Notes: generated by a model not told the origin, from the sequence alone. Positions 35,909-43,742 are shown, counted from the first letter of the stretch. The stretch is 64,000 nt of DNA from Bacillus sp. ISL-37 (GCF_018613315.1 NZ_JAGGQL010000023.1:34621-98620), one strand, 5' to 3'. Translations and numbers: made by a program.

Positions 35909-36676
35909 ATGGTATCAAAACGAGCGGAACAGTTTTTAGTGGAATTGCGGATGTACTTGATCTCAAAAGGGAAAAACGACCAGGAAATCAATGAAATTAC
36001 CGAAGAGCTTGAGGTCCATTTGACAGAGGCGGAAGCGGCCGGAAAAGATGTCAGCCATATCATCGGGGACAGCCCGAAAAATTATATGAAAAGCATCGGT
36101 GAATCCATGAAGACCGATTATCGTCAGCTGGCAGGTTTGGTTCCATTAATGATTCTGCTGCTCGCAGCTTACCTGAGCATCGGCCCTGCAATTGAAGGAA
36201 CTTTTTCCGTATCCCAGGGGACCATCTTGTTTGCGCTTGTCATCAGCTCCATTAGCATCCTGGTTTACGGCTTATTCTTATTCAAAGTAATGCCGAAATT
36301 CTTTCAATCTAAATGGAATTATGTTTTATTTTCTGGCACCTTTCTGGCGGTAACCGGATTAATGGTAGCATTCATGTTTTGGTACAAATCACAGAAATTC
36401 GAAGCCGTTTTCGTAGCAACGCCAGCGCAAAACAACCTGATCATTGTCCTATGCGCCGTCATTTTCATCGGTGCAGCACTCTACACCAAAACATGGTTCA
36501 CCGTACTGATCCCTTTATTTCTCTCCATGGGCCCGATTGCAACAAGATTTGTACCAGAAGAAGCAAACAATGACCCGCTGTACATTACGATCACCATCCT
36601 GGCCTTTTTGCTTGCATCAGCTGTAGCAATCGCCATCTTTATTTTTCAGAGCAAGAAAGATCAAAAAAAGATTTAA
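35909..36676 (+). CDS. HAAS-domain integral membrane protein (second PadR partner)
   Basis: 255 aa. N-terminal HAAS domain (VELRMYLISKGKNDQEINEITEELEVHLTEAEAAGKDV, FIGDSPKNYMKSIG-like region), then six membrane helices. Start ATG with AAAGGGGGAA about 12 nt upstream. A paralogue in layout of the 11609 gene, but separated from padR by a MITE instead of overlapping it. Role unknown. Confidence 0.8.
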   Translation: MVSKRAEQFLVELRMYLISKGKNDQEINEITEELEVHLTEAEAAGKDVSHIIGDSPKNYMKSIGESMKTDYRQLAGLVPLMILLLAAYLSIGPAIEGTFSVSQGTILFALVISSISILVYGLFLFKVMPKFFQSKWNYVLFSGTFLAVTGLMVAFMFWYKSQKFEAVFVATPAQNNLIIVLCAVIFIGAALYTKTWFTVLIPLFLSMGPIATRFVPEEANNDPLYITITILAFLLASAVAIAIFIFQSKKDQKKI

Positions 36677-36682
36677 AGGTAA

Positions 36683-36802
36683 GAAATGCGCAAGCGCCTT
36701 GGTCAGCCCCGACAAGCGTTGGAGGGCCGACCGGTGAAGTCGCTCTTTGACTTCATCGGGCGGACCGAAACGTCTCGAGGGGCTATGCGCTGGAGCTAGA
36801 CA
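36683..36802. repeat. Bacillus-type structured intergenic repeat, short copy
   Basis: Outer arms GCGCAAGCGCCTTGG...TATGCGCTGGAGC and inner GACAAGCG, GAAGTCGCTCTTTGACTTC and CTCGAGGGGCT could fold into a branched hairpin. A longer copy lies at 63661-63836. The element is common between genes in Bacillaceae; its function is unknown. Confidence 0.8.
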
Positions 36803-36838
36803 CTAATCTAAGTGGATAAATTTATACTTTTGTATCCA

Positions 36839-36876
36839 GCAAAAAAAGGAGCTCAACTAAGTTGAACTCCTTTTGT
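36839..36876. terminator. Bidirectional terminator
   Basis: AAAGGAGCTCAACT/AGTTGAACTCCTTT stem with a short loop; T tract on each strand. It serves the HAAS gene and the convergent 36883 gene. Confidence 0.8.
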
Positions 36877-36882
36877 TTACTA

Positions 36883-37146
36883 TCAAACCTCGTGATCAGG
36901 ATAAATCAGTTCATTGTCCACAAAGATCCTGCACTCTACCGTTATCGCACCGCCGAGACTGACCTTAATATTCTGGTGTGCACCTTCATGATTTTTGATT
37001 ACCCCTCTCAAAGTGGCTCGATCAAAGGCAAACCCAAGATTCTGATCCTGTAATTTGCCGTCCACAAATAGCTTTTCCCCATTAAACCAGGTATTCTCCA
37101 CAATTATATGATGGCCTCTGTATGTAGTTTCAAATACTTTTTTCAT
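36883..37146 (-). CDS. Hypothetical cytosolic protein (87 aa)
   Basis: Soluble and beta-rich (FETTYRGHHIIVENTWFNGEKLFVDGKLQDQ, IKVSLGGAITVECRIFVDNELIYPD). ATG after AGGAGG. Family not recognised. Confidence 0.65.
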   Translation of the reverse strand: MKKVFETTYRGHHIIVENTWFNGEKLFVDGKLQDQNLGFAFDRATLRGVIKNHEGAHQNIKVSLGGAITVECRIFVDNELIYPDHEV

Positions 37147-37228
37147 TCTCCATCCTCCTATCCCTTGTTATCTATACGGAGAGGAGTACTGGAAGTTTCA
37201 TGAAAAATTGGTCGCACCTGGTCTATAT

Positions 37229-37445
37229 GAACTGGAAAAAATCAACGAATATTTCCAAGTCGCCAATAAAAATTGATTTCCGCCAATATACCGCTCATTA
37301 TCGCCAATAAATCTTGAAAATCGCCAATAAAAATATTTTTTCGCCAATAAATAAAGAAGGCGGGTAGATTTCGGTTAAAATCCAGAATCAAAATCGCTCA
37401 TTTTAAATAAAATTACGTTGCCTAACGCATTATTTCCAAAAAAAT
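37229..37445. repeat. Composite intergenic element with 20-21 bp phased motifs (copy 2)
   Basis: CGCCAATA at 37261, 37281, 37302, 37322 and 37342, the same 20-21-20-20 spacing as at 29940-30021. Left edge GAACTGGAAAAAATCA and right segment AAAATCC-GAATCAAAA-CGCTCATTT are shared with copy 1. The TATCGACCAC block present in copy 1 is missing. Confidence 0.85.
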
Positions 37446-37537
37446 ACGTTAAAAAATCGAAATTGCCTAGGATAGAGGACTAGAAGTTTTATAAGTTGTA
37501 TCCTAACAGAACAACACTTGGTCAGCAGCGTCACCTG

Positions 37538-37921
37538 TTAATCCACTAAGTCATACACAATTTCTGAGAGCCGGTGTCTTATCACTAATTGTGTCTTTCG
37601 AACCCTCTCATCTAATCCTTGCAAATCTTCCGTCTGAGCATCCCAGGATAACCTTGTTTCTTTTTCAAGCTTGATGACCTCCTTTTCAATCCACGCTTGA
37701 GACTGTTGATAGACCATGATGCAAGTCTCTTCATCATGGAACTCTGAAGGCAGGCTGTAATGCAGGTTGTACATACGTGTGTAAAAGTCTTCTTCATTTA
37801 TCTTCGGATTATGCTTATGAAAAACATCAATAAGAACATTGATAAACTCGCTATCAAATTCTTCTTCCTTCATCTTTTTTTCTATATTAGATAATGTAAT
37901 AAGATTCTTCAAATCCATCAC
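37538..37921 (-). CDS. Hypothetical soluble helical protein (about 127 aa)
   Basis: All-helical and acidic (NIEKKMKEEEFDSEFINVLIDVFHKHNP, LDERVRKTQLVIRHRLSEIVYDLVD). Start ambiguous: GTG 37921 and ATG 37918 overlap AAGGAG, while the TTG at 37912 is 8 nt after it and may be the real start. No family recognised. Confidence 0.6.
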   Translation of the reverse strand: MMDLKNLITLSNIEKKMKEEEFDSEFINVLIDVFHKHNPKINEEDFYTRMYNLHYSLPSEFHDEETCIMVYQQSQAWIEKEVIKLEKETRLSWDAQTEDLQGLDERVRKTQLVIRHRLSEIVYDLVD

Positions 37922-38025
37922 TCCTTAATTCAACTTTAACATAATTTCCCTTTTTATCGCACGAAAAAGAAAGACTGGAATTCACTTGAAAACGGGCTAA
38001 AAACTGCAGCAACTGTCTAACCAAT

Positions 38026-38068
38026 AAAAAGATGGCTCCTCATTCATCAAGAGGAGCCATCTTTATTT
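38026..38068. terminator. Terminator hairpin beyond an SDR remnant
   Basis: AAAGATGGCTCCTC/GAGGAGCCATCTTT 14-bp stem; serves the minus strand after 38069 and possibly both strands. Confidence 0.8.
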
Positions 38069-38150
38069 TTAAAACGCAGCAGTCCAGCCGCCATCTAGGT
38101 AATAACTGTTCCATTAACAAAGCTGCGAATCAGAGGCACGTACCTTATGC
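38069..38150 (-). pseudogene. 3' remnant of an SDR-family dehydrogenase gene
   Basis: Minus-strand sequence reads RASDS, then SFVNGTVIT and, after a one-base deletion, DGGWTAAF followed by stop. This is the typical C-terminus of classical SDR enzymes (A-S-D-x-A-x-F-V-N-G-T-x-x-x-x-D-G-G). Only about 27 codons remain, with two frame changes. Confidence 0.65.
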
Positions 38151-38178
38151 TTCTTTTTAAAAGACAATAAGAGACATG

Positions 38179-38218
38179 AAAAAAGGAAGCATGGGGCTAA
38201 AACATCCCATCTGCTTCC
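38179..38218 (-). terminator. Terminator of ktrB
   Basis: GGAAGCAGATGGG/CCCCATGCTTCC on the minus strand followed by T6, just after the ktrB stop. Confidence 0.8.
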
Positions 38219-38226
38219 CAGATTTT

Positions 38227-39576
38227 CTATCCAACAATCAATCTTTCTTTCGGATAATGGCATTTTGGTTCTAGTTTTCCGCGGTTGAACAAGAAGATAA
38301 AAGATAGAATTCCTATTCTTCCTATGAACATCAAGGATATAATGACAATCTTCCCTGCTGTGCTAAGTTCAGGAGTTATCCCCATAGATAAGCCTGTTGT
38401 CCCGAATGCTGAACTGACTTCGAACATGATTTCCATCATCGTGAAGTTTTCAGTCGCATTCAATATGACCACCGCCTTAAAACAGAGGATAATGGCCAAA
38501 AAGCTTACAACTACTGATTTTCTAATATCTTCCTCATGTAGCTCACGTCCAAACACCTTGATGGCATTATGCCCTTTCGCAAAATTGATGATCAGCAGTA
38601 TAATGACCGCAAAAGTGGTCGTCCTTATGCCTCCGCCCACAGAACTTGGCGAAGCTCCAATAAACATCAAAAAGCAAAGAAGCAGTAAGGTAGGGTTAGA
38701 GAAATCACTCACATTCATCGTAGCAAGCCCGCCGTTTCTAGTGGAGGAAGACTGGAACCAGGCATAAAAAAACGACTCATGCCAATTGTAGCTTTTAAAA
38801 AAATGATTATATTCAAACAGCAGAATGGCGAATGTACCGAAAAACATAAGTGCAAAGAATGTTAAAGTAGTCAGCTTGGTATATAAGGAAAAATGTGACC
38901 GATTGTGTTTTTTACGATTCAAAAAGAATTCCTTCACTTCCACTAATACCGGGAATCCTATGGCACCTAAGGTTAATAGAATAATATTCACGGATTGCAC
39001 GAAGTAATCATGCGCAAAAGGAATCAGCGAACTCCCGGTAATATCAAAACCAGCATTCGTCGTTGCACTTACCGCCGCAAATAAGCCTTGCAGATAAGCT
39101 TCTTGCCATGTCGGGAAGTAGCCAAGAAAATACGTTCCTAATATTAGAGCCCCAACCGCTTCAATCAAGAGGATGATGGCCAAAATTTGCCTCATGAGCT
39201 TGACCAGGCCAGACATTTGAGATTGATTTTGGTCAGTCATGATTAATTGTCGATCTTTAAGGCCAATTTTCCTTCGCAGCAACATCCAGAAAAACGTACC
39301 GAGAGTCATAATACCAATCCCGCCAAACTGAAGGATGAACATTAAAATGAAAACGCCCGGGGTACTAAAGGTATCCGGTGTCGATACAACCGCTAGTCCT
39401 GTCACACTGACCGCACTGACTGCCGTAAACAAAACGTCAATAAAGGTCCAGCTCACCCCCGGCTTGAGCGCAATCGGGAGACTAAGGAGCGACGCCGAGA
39501 TCAATACAGCAATGACATAAAAAAATACAATGATTTGCGCAGGCTTTAACCAGTTTCTTTTAAAAATTTTCGCCAA
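38227..39576 (-). CDS. ktrB: Potassium uptake channel subunit KtrB/KtrD (TrkH family)
   Basis: 449 aa membrane subunit that, with a cytosolic KtrA/KtrC ring, carries Na+-dependent K+ uptake. Four M1-P-M2 repeats are visible, each with the selectivity-filter glycine: AVSVTGLAVV, ATTNAGFD, SSTRNGGLA and FGTTGLSMG. TTG 39576 (LAKIFKRNWLKPAQ) is chosen from GAAGGAATT upstream. No ktrA lies next to it, so the partner is elsewhere, as for KtrD/KtrC. Expression is predicted to be controlled by the c-di-AMP riboswitch directly upstream. Confidence 0.92.
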   Translation of the reverse strand: MAKIFKRNWLKPAQIIVFFYVIAVLISASLLSLPIALKPGVSWTFIDVLFTAVSAVSVTGLAVVSTPDTFSTPGVFILMFILQFGGIGIMTLGTFFWMLLRRKIGLKDRQLIMTDQNQSQMSGLVKLMRQILAIILLIEAVGALILGTYFLGYFPTWQEAYLQGLFAAVSATTNAGFDITGSSLIPFAHDYFVQSVNIILLTLGAIGFPVLVEVKEFFLNRKKHNRSHFSLYTKLTTLTFFALMFFGTFAILLFEYNHFFKSYNWHESFFYAWFQSSSTRNGGLATMNVSDFSNPTLLLLCFLMFIGASPSSVGGGIRTTTFAVIILLIINFAKGHNAIKVFGRELHEEDIRKSVVVSFLAIILCFKAVVILNATENFTMMEIMFEVSSAFGTTGLSMGITPELSTAGKIVIISLMFIGRIGILSFIFLFNRGKLEPKCHYPKERLIVG

Positions 39577-39619
39577 GGTAATTCCTTCTTTTCTACGTTT
39601 TATTTTAAAACGATGCAAG

Positions 39620-39652
39620 CACAAAAAGACCATCCCTAATAAGAATGGTCAA
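39620..39652 (-). terminator. Riboswitch-controlled intrinsic terminator in the ktrB leader
   Basis: GACCAT-TCTTATTAGG-GATGGTC hairpin followed by T5 on the minus strand, immediately after the aptamer and before the ktrB start. Confidence 0.8.
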
Positions 39653-39654
39653 TG

Positions 39655-39825
39655 TTAAGATCATCAACCCTTCTCTCTTCACGGCTTACGGAGTTAGCTG
39701 TCGGATTAGGGATTGAGAGTATCCCTTTTTAGCTTCATTCGCTAAAATTCACCCCAAGATAAAGTGGCTTTATCAAATTGGTTCCCCCGCTCAAAAGATT
39801 CAGCAAAAAGGTTTTTATTAAATTA
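39655..39825 (-). promoter_or_regulatory. c-di-AMP (ydaO/yuaA-type) riboswitch
   Basis: On the minus strand the conserved blocks of the ydaO aptamer appear in order: GAGCGGGGGAACCAA, CTTGGGGTGAAT, AAGGGATACTCTCAATCCC, CCGACAGCTAACTCCGTAAGC and GAGAGAAGG. In Bacillus this aptamer binds c-di-AMP and promotes termination of potassium-uptake genes when c-di-AMP (and K+) is high. The terminator that would execute this follows at 39620-39652. Confidence 0.92.
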
Positions 39826-40012
39826 ATAAGTATAAATTACTCCTATGGCTTAATAGTGTCAATGATTTTTTTATGAAGCGCAGGGGCTTACCTTTGCACT
39901 GTTGTCAATAGAATGTGGTGACAATGCGTGTTCGGAAAACTCTATAAAATGATTTTGAGTGCCACATTCATATTTCCCCTTTATGGGGAAATAATACCGA
40001 GGAGGTGAAAAT

Positions 40013-41020
40013 ATGGATAAGGATAAAATACAACTTACTTCTTCTGAAATAGGAAGCTTGTGGGGCGAATATGTAAACGGGACAATGATCGATGCAGTGA
40101 ATCGATATATGTTCACCATCATTGAAGATGAATCGATAAAAGCCATATTTGCGGATGCTCTTTCGACGTTCGAACGACAAAAGAATCAAATGGTTACATT
40201 TTTAGAGAATGAGGGGTTTCCGGTCCCCGTAGGATTTAGTGAAGCGGATATAAATAAAGGTGCAAAAAGATTGTTCTCGGACACTTTTTGCCTGAATTAC
40301 CTACATATCATGACACTGCATGGATTGATTGGACATATCACAGCTTTAGGTGTTTCTGTCAGAAAAGACTTACGGGATTTTTATGACTCATGTGATAACG
40401 ATGGGAAAAGAATGTACCACCAGACCATCGAATTGTTGCTTGAGAATGGCAGTTTCCAGAGAGATCCTTTATTTTACCCTGCCAAGAAGCCTGAATTTAT
40501 TGTTAGTAAAGATTTCACAGATGGGATTTTCGGAAAAGCCAGGAGATTATCTGCCACAGAAATTATAAGTATATCTTTCAACATAAAAAAGAATATTATG
40601 GCAAAAACTCTCTCTATTGCTTTCAGTCAAGTTGCCCAATCAAAGGAAGTTAGAAAGTTTTTTTCGGACTCAGAGAAAACAGCTGATCAACAAATACAGG
40701 TTTTTGCCAAAATCATGCACGAGGATAATCTGCCAGTCCCATCTTCGTGGGAAGCAGAAGTCACTACATCAACGGATCCTCCTTTTTCAGACAAGCTGAT
40801 GATGTATCATACCGGCTTCTTGTTCCAGGCTGCTCAAGTCTATCACGGTACAGGTTTGGCATCTGCCATGCGGACAGACCTTATAGCTACTTATGAAACC
40901 ATAATCCTGAAAAATTTAATGGTGACAAAGAAATGGTTCAATATTATGGAAAAAAACAACTGGTTAGAACAACCCCCACTGGCTCCCAATCGAAAAGAAC
41001 TCGCAAATGGGAATGATTAG
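40013..41020 (+). CDS. DUF3231 domain protein (two tandem CotF/ferritin-like modules)
   Basis: 335 aa. Two related helical modules: residues 5-160 (LTSSEIGSLWGEYVNGTMIDAVNRYMFTIIEDESIKAIFADAL) and 175-320 (LSATEIISISFNIKKNIMAKTLSIAFSQVAQSKEVRKFFSDS), each followed by a G-F/N-L-P-V-P segment (ENEGFPVPVGFSEADI, HEDNLPVPSSWEAEV). Typical of DUF3231 proteins in spore-formers, whose role is not established. ATG after GAGGAGG. Confidence 0.9.
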   Translation: MDKDKIQLTSSEIGSLWGEYVNGTMIDAVNRYMFTIIEDESIKAIFADALSTFERQKNQMVTFLENEGFPVPVGFSEADINKGAKRLFSDTFCLNYLHIMTLHGLIGHITALGVSVRKDLRDFYDSCDNDGKRMYHQTIELLLENGSFQRDPLFYPAKKPEFIVSKDFTDGIFGKARRLSATEIISISFNIKKNIMAKTLSIAFSQVAQSKEVRKFFSDSEKTADQQIQVFAKIMHEDNLPVPSSWEAEVTTSTDPPFSDKLMMYHTGFLFQAAQVYHGTGLASAMRTDLIATYETIILKNLMVTKKWFNIMEKNNWLEQPPLAPNRKELANGND

Positions 41021-41023
41021 TGG

Positions 41024-41057
41024 TAATGTCCTTCTGCATATGGGAAGGACATTTTTA
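41024..41057. terminator. Convergent terminator
   Basis: AATGTCCTTC/GGAAGGACATT stem then T5; between convergent 40013 and 41055 genes. Confidence 0.8.
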
Positions 41058-41285
41058 TTTCTTTCGTTTAAGTATAAAACGCAAATACAGAAAATAGGAA
41101 GCAATCATGACCATGGCATAAAACCATACAGAACGATACCAGACATTCTTCAATTCTGTCCTAAAACTCATTCCGCCCTGGTCCGGAGGCAAAAGCGAAT
41201 AAACGGACACTTCAATATAGAACAGGCCAAGGAAAAATAAGAATAAAGGAACAAATATAAGCCATATTAAACGCTTGTCCTTCAT
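41055..41285 (-). CDS. Two-helix membrane protein (76 aa)
   Basis: Helices WLIFVPLFLFFLGLFYIEVSVY and WFYAMVMIASYFLYLRFIL with a short loop (LLPPDQGGMSFRTELKNV) and a basic tail KRKK. ATG after AAGGTGA. Not recognised. Confidence 0.65.
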   Translation of the reverse strand: MKDKRLIWLIFVPLFLFFLGLFYIEVSVYSLLPPDQGGMSFRTELKNVWYRSVWFYAMVMIASYFLYLRFILKRKK

Positions 41286-41360
41286 AGAAAATCACCTTTT
41301 TCATTCCACCGTTATCCTAATGAATTTCAACAAAAAGAGATATATTCCTCTAAAATGAGC

Positions 41361-41391
41361 AAAAAGGAAGCTGCCTGTATCCGCAGCTTCC
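41361..41391 (-). terminator. Terminator of the 44-aa gene
   Basis: GGAAGCTGC/GCAGCTTCC hairpin with a T tract on the minus strand. Confidence 0.75.
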
Positions 41392-41406
41392 CCTTTGGTG
41401 CCGTCG

Positions 41407-41541
41407 CTATTTTAGCTTAGCGAGCTTATTGGTGATTTCCGCAATTTCCTTCTCCACTTCGTAGAGATTCTTCTGCATCCGGTCCCTCCTAGCTGTTAAT
41501 ACACTAAGCTGTTCTTTAAGTTCATCTTTTGTTCCGCTCAT
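41407..41541 (-). CDS. 44-aa coiled-coil micro-protein
   Basis: ATG 41541 follows TGGAGG; the frame encodes SGTKDELKEQL then RRDRMQKNLYEVEKEIAEITNKLAKLK. The heptad-like leucine/valine spacing predicts one short coiled coil. It has its own terminator, which supports a real gene. No family recognised. Confidence 0.65.
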   Translation of the reverse strand: MSGTKDELKEQLSVLTARRDRMQKNLYEVEKEIAEITNKLAKLK

Positions 41542-41647
41542 CAAATCTAGTCCTCCATCGTTTAGTAAAAACCCTCTTTTATTATGTTCAGTTATGGAGT
41601 TCTAAGCATTGAAAAGTTCTTGTACTTTTATGGAAAAAAGTTCGCAC

Positions 41648-42100
41648 TCAAGACCGCACTACAAAAAATAAATACGAAACCAAAACACCTACCCATTGGA
41701 CCGTCGCAAATAAAAAGATGGTTTCCGTACTGTAATTTGGGTCACTTAAAAGCATGACCATCAGATACGGAACCATAATGATTGATAACACCCCGGCCAC
41801 AAACAGGCTTTTCGCTAATATACTCACTTGATATTCATCATATTGCTTCGTTCTTTTCACAAGAATATAAACGATAATCACACCACTTAATCCGATGATC
41901 AAGTAGCCAATAAAATTCATATTGCCTGATTTTAAAAAGTCGGACCACCCGTTCCAAAAATCCGAGTTCAGTGTCTTGCCATGTGAAAGGATACTTATGA
42001 ATTCCATATGACCAGATGTGAAAATAAAAATGAATGAATAGATTGCGGACATAAAACTTATGAAAAGAATATTGACAGCCGGATGTTTCAGTAAACTCAT
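41648..42100 (-). CDS. Four-helix membrane protein in an xre operon
   Basis: 150 aa with four predicted membrane helices (LFISFMSAIYSFIFIF, FIGYLIIGLSGVIIVYIL, LAKSLFVAGVLSIIMVPYLMVML, TIFLFATVQWVGVLVSYLFFVV). Its ATG overlaps the stop of the XRE gene (ATGA). Such Xre-plus-membrane-protein pairs (DUF3796/YvaZ-like) are common in Firmicutes; the function is unknown. Confidence 0.75.
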   Translation of the reverse strand: MSLLKHPAVNILFISFMSAIYSFIFIFTSGHMEFISILSHGKTLNSDFWNGWSDFLKSGNMNFIGYLIIGLSGVIIVYILVKRTKQYDEYQVSILAKSLFVAGVLSIIMVPYLMVMLLSDPNYSTETIFLFATVQWVGVLVSYLFFVVRS

Positions 42101-42303
42101 TTTCGCTCACTCTCCTCAAACTCAAATAATTCCTCAATCGTCATATTGAAAAATTTCGCTAAATCATAGGCCAGCCAGATGGAAGGATCGAATTTATTTT
42201 TTTCAATCGCATTGATCGCTTGGCGTGATACATTTACCTTCTGGCCCAGCTGCGCTTGCGTTAAGCCGAATTGCTCCCTTAATTGTTTTACTTTGTTTTT
42301 CAA
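42097..42303 (-). CDS. XRE-family helix-turn-helix regulator
   Basis: 68 aa, one Cro/CI-type domain: VKQLREQFGLTQAQLGQKVNVSRQAINAIEKNKFDPSIWLAYDLAKFFNMTIEELF. Belongs to the YozG/YgzD type of minimal repressors. The perfect palindrome at 42322-42339 lies just upstream and is its likely operator. Cotranscribed with the membrane protein it overlaps. Confidence 0.9.
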   Translation of the reverse strand: MKNKVKQLREQFGLTQAQLGQKVNVSRQAINAIEKNKFDPSIWLAYDLAKFFNMTIEELFEFEESERK

Positions 42304-42321
42304 GATAAATACCTCTTCCTT

Positions 42322-42386
42322 TGTAAGGTTAACCTTACATATAAATTACAATTATTCCCTATGCGTGTCAAGTAAACCTTACATAT
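42322..42386. promoter_or_regulatory. XRE operator: 18-bp perfect palindrome plus half-site
   Basis: TGTAAGGTTAACCTTACA at 42322-42339 is fully self-complementary. AACCTTACATAT recurs at 42375-42386. Both lie within 85 bp upstream of the xre start codon. Confidence 0.75.
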
Positions 42387-42426
42387 TATTTAAAAAAATG
42401 CTATTCCTTAGTCGAATAGCATCACT

Positions 42427-42774
42427 TTACCTTTTATTTATTCTGTTTACCTTTTCCTCTTCGATCGTTATTTTTCCAACAAAGCCAGCTACTTCAAGTT
42501 CTAGATAATAGGAAGGATCATCAAGATTCCGGTAAGCCTCATGAACCTTCATTTGAAAAATTCCTGGTGAATAACCACCGCGCATCGATTGCAGTAAGAT
42601 TTTTTCATCACCTTCTTCAATCCGAAAGGCACTACAGCGTTCATCAAGGCATTGTATTTCATACGTCTCTTCCATCCAGCTCGCAAAGTCTGCTTCATTC
42701 GGCTTTAGTATTACAGCGATTGATGCCGCAGTAATTAAAGCCACCAATAGTAGCAGCCACGTCCATTTCCTCAT
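42427..42774 (-). CDS. Membrane-anchored hypothetical protein
   Basis: 115 aa. N-terminal anchor KWTWLLLLVALITAASIAVIL then an extracytoplasmic domain with a cysteine pair (IQCLDERCSAF). ATG 42774 (MRKWTW) is preferred; GGTGGGGGATGGT precedes it. It follows the lipoprotein gene by 13 bp in one direction. Confidence 0.6.
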   Translation of the reverse strand: MRKWTWLLLLVALITAASIAVILKPNEADFASWMEETYEIQCLDERCSAFRIEEGDEKILLQSMRGGYSPGIFQMKVHEAYRNLDDPSYYLELEVAGFVGKITIEEEKVNRINKR

Positions 42775-42787
42775 ACCATCCCCCACC

Positions 42788-43162
42788 TTACTCAGAATCC
42801 AGCACAAACTCTTTAATAATGTCAGGATTGAAATTGATTTTAACGAAGGCGTCTTTTCCTGAACCATCAACCTTTTCATTCTTAAACATCAATAAAAGCG
42901 CGTCGCCCTTTTGCACCACATCCACTTCGCTGAACCAACTTGAATGGGCATACACATAATGGCGGCCATTATTCTCATCATTGAACTCCGTTATCCTCGC
43001 CCCAGTTTGGTTCGGTTCGTGCAGCCACCTTTGGATTTTATCTTGGTCTTTATCTTCAATCGAATTCATTCCATAAGAGATTATTAAGTCATCCGGGGGC
43101 AACTTCTTGCAGCCAGCCAAGACAGAAATGAGTAAAAGTATAATCATTAACCTGAGTTTCAA
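42788..43162 (-). CDS. Small lipoprotein of unknown function
   Basis: 124 aa. Signal peptide with lipobox SVLAGC. The mature part (DLIISYGMNSIEDKDQDKIQRWLHEP..., HYVYAHSSWFSEVDVVQKGDALLLMFKNE) is of unknown family. TTG start after GGAGGGAG. Part of a run of short envelope genes between 42427 and 43550. Confidence 0.7.
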   Translation of the reverse strand: MKLRLMIILLLISVLAGCKKLPPDDLIISYGMNSIEDKDQDKIQRWLHEPNQTGARITEFNDENNGRHYVYAHSSWFSEVDVVQKGDALLLMFKNEKVDGSGKDAFVKINFNPDIIKEFVLDSE

Positions 43163-43185
43163 ACCGCTCCCTCCTCCGGCAATGT

Positions 43186-43350
43186 TTAATATAATTTATC
43201 TTCCCTTTTAGGGAACGTCCTCCAGAATCCAATCAAGCATAAGGCCCCAATTGATTTGACAACGCTTGTTCCGACAATAGAATTCTCAACCGCAACCCCA
43301 ATAAAGAGTCCACCGACCAGCAACAGAATAAAACTCAAAACTGCTCTCAT
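43186..43350 (-). CDS. Small membrane protein (54 aa)
   Basis: ATG 43350 (MRAVLSFILLL) follows AAGGAGGGAG. Two hydrophobic stretches, FILLLVGGLFIGVAVENSIVG and VVKSIGALCLIGFW, and a basic end. Not recognised. Confidence 0.6.
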   Translation of the reverse strand: MRAVLSFILLLVGGLFIGVAVENSIVGTSVVKSIGALCLIGFWRTFPKREDKLY

Positions 43351-43367
43351 ATTACTCCCTCCTTTTA

Positions 43368-43550
43368 CTACTGTGAGCATGCTCTAATTACCAGAATTAC
43401 CCCCACTACAATCAGAATTGATATCACATTTACCAAACAACCACCGCTTGGTGACCCTGTCATCGCCTGTGCCCAGCCATTGTTCAAGGCTGCTCCAGGA
43501 TTTTTCCGCTGTTCCCTGAGTTTCAATCGCTCTCTCTTTTCCTCGGACAT
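43368..43550 (-). CDS. DUF6366-like small membrane protein (60 aa)
   Basis: A charged N-terminus (SEEKRERLKLREQRKNPGAALNNGWAQ), a G-S-P-S-G-G-C-L hinge, then one membrane helix (NVISILIVVGVILVI). The layout fits the DUF6366 family. ATG after AGGGAGG. Confidence 0.65.
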   Translation of the reverse strand: MSEEKRERLKLREQRKNPGAALNNGWAQAMTGSPSGGCLVNVISILIVVGVILVIRACSQ

Positions 43551-43742
43551 GTTAACCTCCCTTGACCCTTTTTACAAAATTACAGCTGGCCCTATGATAA
43601 CAATGGACCATCCTGGTTTACGGGAACATTTTATGTGACGATAATTCAAGAAACGCCTTCGTTATCTGCACATTATTCTCTTTTATGTGACCATAACGAG
43701 ATTTGTTGTACCATAAATGGCACATTAAATAACCTTCGTATT

